Assembly (NCBI GenBank): GCA_024305405.1
Contig: JAKNDB010000064.1
Span: forward strand, 1-64,000
Direction: 5' to 3'
DNA from: Dirofilaria immitis
Lineage: Eukaryota > Nematoda > Chromadorea > Rhabditida > Onchocercidae
DNA length: 64,000 nt
Part shown: positions 25,881 to 39,340 of the stretch, one piece after another
How the letters are laid out: every line of letters starts with the position of its first letter
How positions within the stretch are numbered: the stretch's first letter is position 1
Position numbers and translations under genes: made by a program
Notes under the pieces: generated by a model
Seen by the model: only the letters and a program-made list of their open reading frames with translations
Told to the model about the DNA's origin: nothing
Database searches by the model: none

Positions 25881-27922
25881 TTGCATGTGGATGAAATTAC
25901 GTAGAGACATGATGCATCCGACATGGGATATTGATTTTGGAGACATAATTCTCACCATTAATATGTTACTTTTTGATATAACATTGCTTGTTGTCCGACA
26001 GATGCAGGACGTTCCAAAATTTTATTTCAAATCACAGCAGAAAATACTCTGAGCCGTAACATTCAATTACTTATATTTTGAGTGATTAAACGTGCGAATT
26101 TTGCTTAAATTGAGAGATTAGATGAGATATAGTTGCTTGGAAACATAATTCCGAGAATCGTATTACCTTTCGACATAGCATTGTTTGTTCACCCGCAGAT
26201 GCAGGATATTCTAAAATTCATATTTGAGCAATGGTGAACATGTGAAAAAATTTTTGATATTGGCAGTATTAGTATGCCAATTATTTTTGAGAAAAAGTCG
26301 AAATTACATACATCGTTCGTAATAATTAGAATTCATTCATTTTTCTTTTTTTTCGATTATTTAAAAAATGTTTAAAAAACATGAAATTTTTATTTATATT
26401 AACTTCAGTAGTTTATTTATTCGTTTTTCTATTTTATAATTAAAATGTATCGCACACAGCATGCACCCGATTATATTGTACATATTTATCAAATGATTTC
26501 AAATAATTTTAACAATTAATAAAGATTAATTGTTACAACTATTAAATAGAAATTAATCAAATATTATGTCCTACCTTGGTACTGGTGTTTTATTCCAGAA
26601 TATGGAAATTATCATTTTAATGTAACATCGTATTTAAATTTTATGAAATTCATTCCTTACTAACATTACGAAAAAAATTTTTTCGGCTTAATTTCACAGT
26701 CAAAGTAAAAATGAATTATGTATATAATGTTGAACTGTTCATAATAAAAAATGTTCAGCTATCACAAGATACATGTTTAAATATTTTCATCAATTAACAA
26801 AATCATTTCCGAATTATGCAAACGAATAATTTGATCGCTATCGAATTATGCAACCGAATAGCTTGACCAATCGAATTATCCAATCGAATAATTTGACTAT
26901 TCGCGAATTGTCTTGCCGGATAGGTGAATATTTTCTATATAGTATCTTTTTTTCGGAGATTCAAAGATATGCTTAGAAAAAATAAAATTCGAAATAATCG
27001 AAAACAAATAAATTGAAAATTTAGTAATAGATCAAGGATAAATTTGGAAAGAAAAAAGATTGAACAATGAAAATATTTTAAAATTCAATTAAATTTTTCT
27101 TTAAAAATACAATAAGAAAAAAATTTATGATATACCTGATAAAAGGAAAGGCATAGCAGTAAGCAGTAATAATAATAATAATAATGATAATAATAATAAC
27201 GCACCTGCTTTTTTTATGGTTGTAACGATAATAATATTTTTTAAAAACTTTCTATTAATCGATTTCTATCATTTCAAATTTCAATTCCGAACTTCGTTCC
27301 ATTTATTTTATGAAATAAATGAATTTTGAATATTTTGCCACTTAATGTACCATTGTGAATAAACCCTAATTCTGACTATTAAATTATCAATCGAGCCAAT
27401 CGATTTTTTAGAATGAATTTTTAAATAAATGGATATTGATTTATACAGATAATTAAATTTGAAATCTAAAAGTCAAATTAGATTGCGATGATATTCATAA
27501 GATTATACATCCTTACCTTCCAACATTTCCACTAGATGTTTCACCTATTCTCCCCAACTAGCCAACTTTTAGAATCTTTAAAATTTAGATTTTAAATGTC
27601 GACATTTTATTATTATTTCATGCTTTCTTTTTCGATATTTCATTTAATATTTTCCTAATGCAATAGAATTTAGATTGTTCACAGATTTTAAAAACTACAA
27701 CAATAATATTATAATGCTTCTTAATTCATTTCGGCATGTTTCGATAAATTTCTGTTTTCGAATTTCCAAGTATTGTAGTTTTGCCATTTTATTTATGATA
27801 TTTATGATATATTATGGCTTACTTTCTAGCAAATTCGACTAATAGTTGTAATAATTTGCTGGGAAGAATTGCATAGTATTTTTTATTAACAACTTGGAAA
27901 ATTCAATTCAATCACGGCGACG
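25881..27922. other. AT-rich spacer, no gene seen
   Basis: No exon-like open frame with splice context was recognised. It contains a short (AAT)n tract near 27168-27200, and near 26820-26900 a phrase of the type 'cgaattatgcaaccgaata' recurs three times. Otherwise nothing. Confidence 0.5.
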
Positions 27923-28556
27923 TCAAAATTTCTTGAATCCAATTGTTGAAAACATTTCGCCATCATTCAAAGAATTCAGCGTAGAATTGCGATGAGCTAA
28001 ACCGATTACATTACCACATTCTGTAGGGATGTGCATGGGAAGCAGCTCAATATCGAATATCTCTCTGGAAATAAAATTATAAGATTTCAAGAGATGCACT
28101 AAAAACAAAAAAATTAAACCTTCCAAACCTAAATATATTTCCATTGGTTGCTAGCGTCTCATTTTCCATGAAATGAAATGCGATAATATAATGGCTTTTG
28201 AGGAAACCTAATCCATACTGTAAAATTAAATGATTGGAAGAATGAACGCAAATCATAAATTAGAACGATAATAAAAAAGTTCACAAAGTAACTAATAAAA
28301 ATTGACAAATTAATTAATTGTAGATATAACAATGATTTTGTTGAACATCAATTTGATTGATAGTTATAATCAATTTACGTCAATGAAATCAACAAAGTTA
28401 AACTAAGCAAGCAAATTATTAAAATAAAAATAAGTGAAATCTTCCATTCCAACAGTTTTTTCTCCCAGCTCTTTTTCATCTTTAGCTTTCACAAGAAACG
28501 TTGATGCTTCAACATTGCTACCGTAAAATATTATAGATCTGTATGTATCAAGGTAG
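27923..28556 (-). CDS. Unidentified protein, C-terminal three exons
   Basis: Minus-strand exons 28556-28454, 28217-28129 and 28064-27923 join with consistent phase and end at a TGA. Acceptors are ttttacag and tttccag; the donors are GTTTGG and a weaker GTTGGA. The joined protein reads through YLDTYRSIIFYGSN, GLGFLKSHYIIAFHF and LPMHIPTECGNVIGLAHR to a FSTIGFKKF end. Composition and lack of repeats suggest real coding sequence. I do not recognise a family and see no transmembrane segment. Upstream exons beyond 28556 were not found with confidence, so the N-terminus is missing or lost. The neighbouring genes offer no clue. Confidence 0.45.
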
Positions 28557-31185
28557 CTCAAATTATGATTAAATAATAATGAAAATTGACATGACTTATA
28601 CTTATGCTATATGGATTTGATATTTTTTTACGATGTCTTTCCTAAAATCCGGTTTCTTTCCAATCATTTTCCTACAAGTTATCATGAAATTTATACACTT
28701 TCTGATGCATACAATAATCGATTTACGGAGTTTCATTAGAAGTGTCTCTGAGTTCAACATAATTGATAGATAGAGGACGGTTTCTTCTCATCGAAAAATA
28801 TCAGAGAGTACCACCGATTCTATTCGAGACCATGAGCAATATGTGAAAACAAAATCTAATTTCGCTTTTTGCTGAGAATTGAAATTTATTTGTTTCATTA
28901 TACGAGCAATCTGTTCAGCAGTGAAATATTATCGAGCTAAATTATAGGACAACGAACAAGAATGTTAGAGAATTAATAAATTTTTAAAGATTTTAGAAAA
29001 GAAAAAAATATTCAGTAATCATTACTATCACTCTCTTCCATTCTATCGCGTTTTCAATGACATATCTAATTCTGAGAATTAATTATTAACAATAATTTGA
29101 AGCGAATAATAAGATCATTGCATTAAGTTATATTTTTCCACAGATCAAACACTTAATTGTGCTTTTTATTCTTAACTCAATAATAATTGGCGCAATTGTC
29201 ACCAATCAAATGTAGTTGATAATGATACTAAGAACAGCGATGATGCGTAATATAATGTTCCAAAGCGGATGATGAAACTAACTCTGTCAAAACTTCAGAT
29301 CTTCTCTATCCAAGCATTTCAGTATTATGCAATATTTCTATTACTATGAAGGATATCGAAGGATTCAAAAATAATTTAATCATCTCATATTCAGAATTTT
29401 GACCTCAGCAAATGATAAGAAAAAAAAACGAAAAAATTTGCTTCTAATAAAGCATGCAACCAATCTCAACAAGATGTATCTAGAGAAATCAGCGGTATGC
29501 GCCTTTGGAATAAATATGCAATTTCCGTAAAACCACCAGTCGCAATTCTCAACTGGAAAAACGATATTTTATTCTATTTAAGCAAGCAAAATTGAAATTT
29601 TATTTTTTGAGCTAAATAAAATTGAACAATGAATCAATAATTAAGAACTATTTGATAGAATTACAAAATTCTTAAAATTTCTTACAAGTCAAGTAATGAG
29701 GCCAACTCCAAGTTCTAATTAAACATGATTCATGTTCTGTCGATTCCAGACCATCGCTTATGTTAAATAAAAACTCAGATTGGCATTTTGCAAGATAGAA
29801 TAAGCTAAGTTGAATTTCTTCCTTATGGTTGATTAGTTTTCTGAATACTCCAACCTAATCTTCAAGTAGCGGAATCAAATATATTAATGAGATTTCAGTA
29901 ATATGAATAATATCATTGATCTGAAAATTTATTTTGCAGAAAACTAGAAAATAAGAGAGATTCATATCAATGAAGTCTTAATAGAATGAAACAAATATAC
30001 TAAAATGGTTGACCTTGTTAAAGGTCAAGTTCGATGCGTTAGCAAGTTTCAGAAGTAAAAACTAACCGTTAAACTGTCTTTATGCAGATTTTCAGTTGTT
30101 TTAGACGTAGAAAAGATTTGCCGATCAGTTGGATTGTTTATTGTACTATTTCATTTATTTGATAATCAATGGTCTAATCCATCTTAGCAATACTTCGGTT
30201 ACAAATACGCTAAACGATTTACAATTCCTTCAATACGATAAGTTGGAAGAAAAAGTGATGACAAATGATAGATTGATCTTATCATTTTATTGAAAAATCG
30301 CATATTATTAGGAATAAGTGAATAAATTAATGAACTGAATGTAAATGATCAACAAACGCAGAGAGAGCAAATCAGAGCTGTGGATAATTGCGAGATATTT
30401 TTTAGTGAATCCCGTATCAGAACAGCGCCCACCAAATATATCACAATTAGATTTGATTCGTCACTATTTATATCTTCTAAATTATTCAATTTCACAGAAT
30501 CAAATTAATCGATAGTAAAAATCTTTAAATTTACCTGTTAGCTTTAATAACGTATCCAGGCATTTCGTGGTTTCAATTGGATCTATAATTCGAATAATCG
30601 ATAATCCATCAAATCCCACATTACTTTTTCGCCTAAATCATTTAATTGTGCATAGTTCAGCCAAAAAGTAAATCCCTTATCAGAATAGCGCCTACCGTAA
30701 CAATCAAATATATTGCAATCAGATTTGATTCGTCACTATTTATGTCTTCTAAATTATTAAATTTTACAAAATTAAATTAATCGATTTCCAGATATGAAAA
30801 GTCATATTCGAAGATTGTTACGAGCTAAAAAGATCAAACGAAATTGCAATATTGCATGCAATCATTCATTACAGTATCTTTATTTCTAATTAATAATTCA
30901 AATTTGTCGTACTACACGCCTAATGTAATAATATTCACAACAGCAATTTTATGAAATCTCGAATGTTTTCAAGAACGATACGTATCGGATGTCAACATGA
31001 AATTCTTTGCTAATTAATGATTAGCGAAATCTTGAGAGATATGAAGTGGACTTTATAGAATAAATAAATTTGAAATGATTAAATTCTAAACGAAGCTACA
31101 ATTACAATTTCATCAGAATTAAACTGTCATAATGATATCGAAACAATTCCTCTACGATTCATTCTTATTTTTCTAATGTTATTAG
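28557..31185. other. AT-rich spacer with one imperfect 110-bp direct duplication
   Basis: About 30410-30510 and 30670-30785 are imperfect direct repeats sharing 'agatttgattcgtcactatt' and 'tcttctaaattatt'. A minus-strand coding-like stretch at about 28650-28830 has no usable splice context. No ATP-binding motif or signature of the transporter that begins at 31186 was found upstream. Confidence 0.5.
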
Positions 31186-33450
31186 GTAGTTTTATTGGAT
31201 GAGCCGACATCAGGAATGAACCCAGATTTCCGTCGTGAAAGCTGATCATTACTTCAGGATGAAGAAGTTTGATAATTTTACCAATGAACAAATAATTAGA
31301 TATAAATGTCTGCTTAATAAATTTCTCAAAAATTGTTCAATTCTTTTGTCAATTTAGTAAACAAAAATAATTAGCATATTTTCTTTTCAAAAAAAGATTA
31401 TATTTGCATGATTCCATATGACTTTTATACTTTTTTCTTTAAATATTCAAGTCATCGAAAAAATTTAAATAACTTAAAACGATTTTCTTTATTTCATTTT
31501 TTACAGAAAAAGCGTACAATATTGCTCACAACACATTATATGGATGAAGCGGATATATTAGGCGATCGGATAACAATATTAGCAAATGATCAGGTACAAT
31601 ACACCGGTTCAGGATTATTCTTAATGAAAAAATATGGTGTTTTTTAGAAGTTTTTCTTTATTCTTTAATGCACCATAATACCTAATTAATTGATGATATG
31701 ATATTGACTAATCAAATGAGATTAATTGAGAAAATTTCCGAACCTTCCATATAAATACGAAATGTTTGGTAATAAAAGCAAGTAATGAAAAATAACGCCT
31801 TTGTAATATTGTGAAATCTCGATATGTAGCTAGTGAATATCGATTAACAGTAGAGTATAATGAAGATAAGAAAGGAGATGATCATGCTGCAGCAGTATTA
31901 AAGACTTTAACTTTACTTCGTGAATTCATTCTTGGTGCCACAGTACATTCGTCGAATGATTTTGAAGTTATCCTTCTGTTACCGGCAGATCAAAGACAAA
32001 AGTAAAGTTTATCATTTATTTTAAAATGAATAGACTAAATATATCGTTAATAGAAATGTGCATTTGATTTTGTATGTCTAATTTGCCATAGAATATTGAA
32101 ATATTGGTTATAGATATAGATAGAAATCAGAATTAAACCTAATCTTGAATTTATTTTAAACTTAAATCATTTTCTAACTAGCAAATATTCAATCCAATCC
32201 AAACTTTTCTCCGAAATATAGTGAGAAATTCTTGACAAGATTAATAGTGTTTAGTGGCCGTAATCGAATATAAATTAAATTATGTGTTCAAGTCTTATTA
32301 GATATATTCAGTAAAAGGAATATTTCATTTATTCGATAATACGATATTCTGAAATCAGAATCAACTTATTTCTGAAAATTAAAGTTAAAATTTATTTATA
32401 GCTCCTTGAATTTATTTAAAAATTAGAAATAAACACAGATTTACTTGGAATTAATACATTCGGTGTATCGGCAACAATTATGGACGAAGTTTTTTAGGTA
32501 ATTTCAAATATCAATCTATTCATTTTCTTAGATAGTTTCTTGAATAAAATCAATTTAGTTTCAAAATTTTAATTAAAATTTTTGTCTTCCGACGTATTTC
32601 AAGGTATGTCAAAATGCTGCCAAAAATTGTCACCTGTGTCGGATAACGATTTGCTGGATGATAAGAATCATCATCTTGAAATTTCCGGTATCAATATGAA
32701 TTTGAAATTTTCTCCTTCCAATATGTTTAAATTGTTAAAATTTGATATTTTATTTTCGTTTTGTAAAAGCGATAAAAGTTCGTCACAAAAAGTATGAATA
32801 TCTGACATAAACACTTTATGGTCGCGTCAACAATATTCATGCTCGGCTAAGCTACCATATAAACTTTGCCCTTAATGATATTTAAGCTAAAAAAATTAAG
32901 TATTTAACGGCATTTTTTAGAGCTCAAATATAAAAATCGATTACAAGGTTGTTTACATTATCTGCAACACTTTCGAGCAATGTTTTACAAACGTTTCGCA
33001 TATTTCTTTCGAAAGCGGACATTCTTTCTTCTTGAATTATTGTTTCCTGTAAAATTTATTTGCAATTTTAACCAAATATTTCGCGTATTTTGAATTAACT
33101 GTGCTATAATTCCATTGATCCATTTGCAAATAGAATTTAATAAGATTTCTTCTAATTATAAAAATATTCATTGTTTTTTAACGATATAATCTATTCAAAA
33201 ATTCTCGACGAGCAAGAGAGGAAATCACAACTATTCTTTTTTCCATTTGCAGGCTATTTGCATGCTATCTATTCTGAAAGGTTGCATGATGATACCGGTA
33301 CCGAAAAAGCAATCAAGTATTTCAATTAATCTTCGACCTTATAGTAGTAGTGGAACAGTTGCTAATATTCATGTTCAAAACACAACAACAACTTATTTTC
33401 GAAGAAACCTTGAAGAGTTTTCTTTTAAAATTTATCGTTGTGATTAGAAT
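31186..33450 (+). pseudogene. ABCA-type ABC transporter, partial (end of first ATPase domain to second membrane domain)
   Basis: Exons: 31186-31260, 31507-31636, 31830-32001, 32439-32497, 32604-32687, 32921-33048, 33253 to about 33446. The first carries Walker B and D-loop (VVLLDEPTSGMNPDFRR), the second the H-loop (ILLTTHYMDEADILGDR), the fourth the ABCA-typical LLGINTFGVSATIMDEVF, and the sixth the first helix of membrane domain two (FRAMFYKRF...LLELLFP). The last four exons agree in phase. Missing are the Walker A and signature regions upstream and the second ATPase domain downstream. A TGA at 31243 replaces the expected tryptophan, one T appears to be lost at 32490-32495, and exons three and four do not join in phase, so a small exon may be missed. 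Either a truncated pseudogene or a damaged assembly of a real gene. Confidence 0.75.
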
Positions 33451-35246
33451 TATCAATTAATTAAACATCTGTTGAATATTATACATTTATTGAATCAATT
33501 CATAACATAATTTCTGAATTTTTAGGCTAAGAAATTAAATATTTTCATAAGGTAAGTCTGCAGATTCTTCAATTAAGAAACTAGACAAACCTATTTTCTA
33601 TTGCTTTGAAAATTCAAGAATAGCATAAGTGAATAATATTAAACGTACTTATATGCAATCAGCACAACTGCATCTTGCCACAAAATTTTTTATACGACAA
33701 TTTTGCAACAATTATTGGTTAGAAAGAATTTAAGTTTGAATGCTATCGAAAAAAATATTTCATCTTCAAACATTCGATCGTAATTGTTGTTGTATCGAAA
33801 GAACGGATAATTAATTATTTCAATTCATTTTTTCCGAAAACAGTTAAATTTGAGTTAAAAAGTTATTATTACAAGATGAAATGTTCATGATATATTTTCC
33901 TCATTTAAATTACCAGCATATATCATTTACATGATAATCTGTGTTTTAGATTCATTTAAAAGAGGTTGATAACATTAGATAAAATTTTTATTATCTATTT
34001 TAAATATCGATTGATTATTTTCATTTTACAGCAAGAGGATCGTGGCTTTGGATTTCATAATGCAGTCGCGTATAATTATTTCGGCAATTTATTGCTCATG
34101 ATGTTGTGGGTTTGTTCATTGGTATATTATTGTTATTATTTGTACCAGGTATAGTATAATATTGAAATTAATTAAATTAATGAATTTGTAAAATAACTAG
34201 GCAAATTTTCTCTTTTAGCTATGTTTAATAATTATGCATTACATTCCCTTCATTAGCAATTAATATTGCTAATATAATAATGATAAGTGAAAGCATATTT
34301 GCTTAATTTTGCCTAATTATTCAAAATATTAATTGCTTCGTTATTCGCTATTTTAATAATATAATTACAAATATGTGTTGCAACTTTTGTAATTAATTGT
34401 AACTTTAATTTGAGCTTCTCTTTCGATTACTATTGTACGTGTGATATAGATAACATTGATCAAAAAAAAAAAAAAAAAAGTGAGACAACGGTAGTTAAGA
34501 AGTATATGCCAAGTTGAATAATGATATTTTTATATGATAGATACGGAAAATATTGAAGCTGAAAAGATAATTTAACTAACAGTTTGATAATTAGACAATT
34601 TGTCTTTTAATCAGTAAATGAATGATAAAATTTGCATCTCGAGAATATTTCGCTTAATGATTGTTGTAAAGGAAGTAATTCGAAATGATATTTTCATCCA
34701 GAAAAGTTAGAAAATTATTTACAAAAATTTGAAAATTTTTAAGTAAAATTGGTATTTCTTATATATCTTCCTCTTCCATATGAAACTATATTTAAAAATT
34801 TTGAAAGTAATCGAGATATGTTTTTAAATATAAATTAATTTTTGTAGAATTGAAGAATTGATAAATTAGCATTGAAATGAATAAATATGCTGTATAGCAA
34901 CATCAATTACTCTTTGTAATGTTAAAAACCTTCTTGCCAATAGCCTATAGTAATTTACTTTATCGTTTTATCGTTTAATCAATCATTTTATAATGATTGA
35001 ATGATTATGATATGATAATAATAGTCATTATGATAGTTTTTATGTACATATCATTTTATGTATGTAATAATTTCTAATAAATATACTCACTAATTCAAAT
35101 AATAAAAATATAGCTTAATTTTCAATTATAGAAATCGATTGTAAAATTATCACTTAAAGTATCCTTTTGTGATTTAACTATTTACAGTAATCATTTATGG
35201 TAATTCGTATTATAGTTGATAGCCTACTTACCACTTAATTATTTAC
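33451..35246. other. Spacer with one exon-like membrane segment
   Basis: 34031-34147 (plus) is open, lies between a 'ttttacag' acceptor and a CAG/GTATAG donor, and encodes a hydrophobic segment (NYFGNLLLMMLWVCSLVYY). It could be a further exon of the transporter, but I cannot match it to the family. There is a poly-A tract near 34464. Nothing else. Confidence 0.35.
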
Positions 35247-35494
35247 AGTAATGTGCTATCAGGATTTCTACCACTTGAATGTAATGCATGTAGTGATCCA
35301 ATACGAACTGGTACAGCGAATTGAATTTCTGTATTCCACGATAATAATGTACTTCATGCTGATTGACGACGTTTTGTATTTGATAATCGAATCTTATAAT
35401 TAATAATATCGGTTGTATTGATGGAATTAATGAATCGTTCATTGAAGACAATGCCATCTTTAATTGTTGCACATTTAACATATACATAAAAATA
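35247..35494 (-). pseudogene. Unidentified coding exon with in-frame stop
   Basis: One minus-strand exon, acceptor 'gaatag' and donor CT/GTAAAT, encodes about 82 residues, including IKDGIVFNERF, KIRLSNTKRRQSA and WNTEIQFAVPVRIGSLHAL. A single TGA at 35354-35356 (where CGA would fit) interrupts it. The overlapping 82-codon ATG frame in another register looks less protein-like. No family recognised and no partner exons found nearby. Confidence 0.35.
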
Positions 35495-38476
35495 CTATTC
35501 TTTTAGATGAAAATGATTGTGTATCGATTTTTTTTTCTTTTCTTTTTTTTGACCAAAATAGATTCCGATGAAATTTTGGTCAGTAAAGCTTCTAACAAAT
35601 TTTAATCAATAAAACATTTGATAATGTTTTGATTAGTGGATATTCTCTGATAAACTTTTAATGAGTAGATATTTTTTAATCAAAACTTTGCTTCCGATGA
35701 AACAGTTTCCGCCAATTCAATATAAAATATGAAAAATAGGAAATAAACATATAGCAGTTTCAAAATTCTTAAAAAGCATATGAATAAATGAAAGGGAATA
35801 ATTTATTTATAAATGGATTATTTGGAAAAGTTTTTAAATCTGATAAAATGATAGTAGTGCCGGGTACTGTAAGATTAGACAAAAAATACGTAATAATATA
35901 AAGAAGAAACATAATGATATGTGCAGAATGATGTTCGTGATGATATGTAGAAAGACATCTATCTAATGATTTAATGATTTATAAATAATACGAAATAAAA
36001 TATCGAAAATGGAATTGTTGCATCGTTCTTTTAATAATAAATTCATTATATATTTCACCAATTCTTTTTGCTTTTTATAACTGTAAATTGGAATAAAAAT
36101 TAATAATTGAATTATTTATTCATACATGATAAATTAAAATATCAATCAATTATCAAATTCTATCAATAAAAGAAGAGAAGGGAAAAGATTAAATAGTAAA
36201 AATATTACTATTAATCCAAATTTCATATTTATTCTGGTAAATTCATATTTTATGTTGTTAACGAATATTTCCATTAGAAAAAGATTAAAAATCAAAAGTA
36301 AATTTTTAGATTCATTTGAATCATTAATCATTTAAATCATTTGACCTGTTTGTTGGTAAATCAGTAGATCATTTTATAGTTTACTATAAATAATTAAATA
36401 TTCATTATAATATTTATCATCTATTATAATGAAATATCCAAAACAAATCGACTAAGTAAATAATAATTTTATTTCAAATATTTAAAAGTTACGTGTAAGT
36501 TTTGTTATAGATGATATTTTAAGTAGCATATTACGATCAAATTTTGAGAAGAAACCAAATTTCATTAGTTGCCCGAATAATACATTAACTTCGAACTGTT
36601 TTAATAAATTCCAAGTTTTATAACCGTTTTGATAAAAAAAAATTTTTTTCTTCAGAAAGATCATAAATAATATAACGCCTTAACTTTGTATCATTGTTAT
36701 CTGTAAAATCGAAAGTCTATCAGAAAATACTTCCTTATTGATGTTTCACGTGAATGATAAATGTTGCTATTTTATTTTTAATATCAGTTCAACCTATCAC
36801 AATAAATTTAATCAGCAATTAAAGCATAAAAATCTCGGGGACGACCTATCTATATTACTATTAGCATTTCAATTTCACTGCACAAAAATATAAACATTAT
36901 AAATGCAAGAAGGAAAAAAAATTATTAAAATTAAATTATAAACAATTTTTTCTTTCTTAATGCAATACATATGTTGCCATTAACTTAAAATAAAAATTAA
37001 CAAATTATCATATGAAGTAGGAATATTTCATTGATTTATCGAAATATTTTAGATGAAAGATATAATTTCATATCGTTTATGAAACAAAATGGCTAAATAA
37101 TGAAATATGCAAATTTTGAGCAAAATAATTTCAATACATATTAAACATGTCTATTTTCAAAGTTAAATATTCATACTTGCAATTAATCGATGAATATTTT
37201 GTAAGATTTTTGAAAATGATATATTTGGCGATGAGCTTATCATCAAGATAGTTTATTAACAACACGACAATCAGTTTATTAACAACACGACAATCAATAA
37301 ACAAATTATTACTACTGTTTTGAACGATCTTTCCTCTCATTTATTTTCATATAATAAAAATTGTTTATTCTAAATTATGAAATAATTCGCAGCAAATATA
37401 AGCTCCAAATCGAATTTACGAATTTCTTAAACAACTTACGCAAGCATCCCACGTTAATCCATGCGACTTTCGATTACCTCACATATTGCTACAAGGCGAA
37501 ATATTACGCTCTTACAGGAGAGCGAGAGCAATAAAAGACAAAACATAATATCACTAGAAGAGACATAATAAGATATTCTGCGGGATATTTTTAATGCATT
37601 AGATTAAAGAATAGAGTGAACTAGTGATTGAGAATGACAATGAATACGTAGCCTATGAAGAAATATTAGAGAGGAGAATTGCATATATTGTAAAATGGAA
37701 TGTATATAAAGAAGATGCAAAATATAATGAGCATTAATGATAAGAGTGATTGAGAGTAATGAAAACTATCCTTTTTGCAGATAATTTAGAGAATGATAAT
37801 ATGGGTTAGAGAATAGAGAGATGTTGTATTAAATTTGCCAATATTCTTGAGGAGAAAAAGGAAGAGATGGTCGCGTATGAATAATCATTGGATGACCTTG
37901 GCATCACGTTGATAATGCTCTCAATGCAGAGGTGAGTCATTTCAATTATAATTGGTCACATATTGATTGATTTTTTAATGATATGGACTGATAATTTTAT
38001 GTTATTATTATTATCAATAATAATATAAATAAATGCTATAAGTTATAACGATCTTTTTCAAGCTAACATAGAATGAAAGCATTAAGATGCAATATTTAAG
38101 CTATTCATTTATTAAAATCGATATTATTTTTAAAATTAATATTCAAATTTTTGTGGAGAAAAACTTAGAAGTTTCATTGAAACACTGATTTGAAAGAGAT
38201 ATGACTTCTAAAACAAATTAAAAAACTTTTATTATGCATTAATGTAAAATGCTGATCTATTTGATAAAGGAGTAACAATTTTCAACTTTAGGCTGTAATG
38301 TATTGAAGGATGGAAGCATTGTTTTAGAATGATTAGCACTAACAAAAGTTAAGTATCCGTCAAGATTAAGCTTAATTTCAAGTTCAGCAGATGTCTTGAA
38401 TGTAAGATAGATTTGATATGATATTTATGTGATACTTGAAGAAAGAATGATATATTTAATACAGGTAAATGATAAA
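35495..38476. other. AT-rich spacer upstream of the PDZ gene
   Basis: No supported gene. 36482-36664 (minus) is a protein-like open stretch without clear splice sites. 37250-37297 has a tandem duplication of 'agtttattaacaacacgac'. 'tttaatacag' at 38455-38463 is a likely leader-splice or intron acceptor for the next gene. Confidence 0.5.
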
Positions 38477-39340
38477 ATGAGTGCATATAGACATGTGGCT
38501 GGGCTACCGATAGAATGTTTAAGCATTGCGGTAGAACTTCATAAGGAGCAACTTGTGGATGAAAATGGACAACAGGCTAGTTATCATGTTGTCTATCTTT
38601 TTTCTAATTACCGTAATCACTGAACTCAATTTAATTCATTTCTCTTCAGTAATTTGATAAATTAACATCACATAATTACATGAATAGCGATCGAGAGATC
38701 TATATTAATATCGAATTACATCAAATAAATATAAGATAACCTTTCATTCATATTTTGATTCTCAGAGCCTAAACTATTTATAAGCTCCATTTTAGGTTCT
38801 TCGTGTGGGTTTCAAAATTGGTGGAGGTATTGACCAAGATCCAAGCCGAGCATATTATCCATATCCAGATAACGTAGGTTTTTTCATGGACTTTTGACAT
38901 CTTTAGAATTTAATTATTATTATTGTTTGATGAAAATGTGAATCCATTGCCGATACAAAGTTCGTAATTTTTTTATGGAAATTTGTTCCTTCATAGGGAA
39001 TTTATATTACGCAAATTGAGCCTGATTCACCAGCAGAACGCGCGGGACTTCGACAACACGACAAAATACTTAGGGTAAGTATTTCTTAATATATGTTAAT
39101 TAAAATACCCTATTATAGCAAGTTATTAATTCGTGGTGTAGCTTATTGTCTTCATTGTAATATAATCCATCTATAAATCGAAATTTAATTTTGATTATTA
39201 TTTTGACTTGACGGATTTACTACATATTTTAGGTAAATGGTAATGACTTTACTATGGTGACTCACGAAAAGGCTGTGAAATACATCAAAAAATATCCTGT
39301 GCTTCATATGCTTATTGCTAGAAAAGATGTTTCTGATTGA
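38477..39340 (+). CDS. tax1bp3: TAX1BP3/TIP-1-like single PDZ domain protein
   Basis: Four exons, 38477-38587, 38796-38873, 38997-39074 and 39233-39340, all in phase 0, give 124 residues, the same length as human TAX1BP3. The protein is almost entirely one PDZ domain. The peptide-binding loop and first strand are in exon 2 (RVGFKIGGGIDQDPSR), the middle in exon 3 (GIYITQIEPDSPAERAGL) and the end in exon 4 (VNGNDFTMVTHEKAVKYI). In mammals this protein is a cytosolic competitor that binds C-terminal PDZ ligands (for example rhotekin, beta-catenin) and lacks scaffolding domains; the role here is inferred from homology. The start was chosen because an acceptor (tttaatacag) lies 13 bases before ATG 38477. 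The exon 1 donor (CAT/GTTGTC) is weak but the phase is right. AATAAA is present at 39514. Confidence 0.93.
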
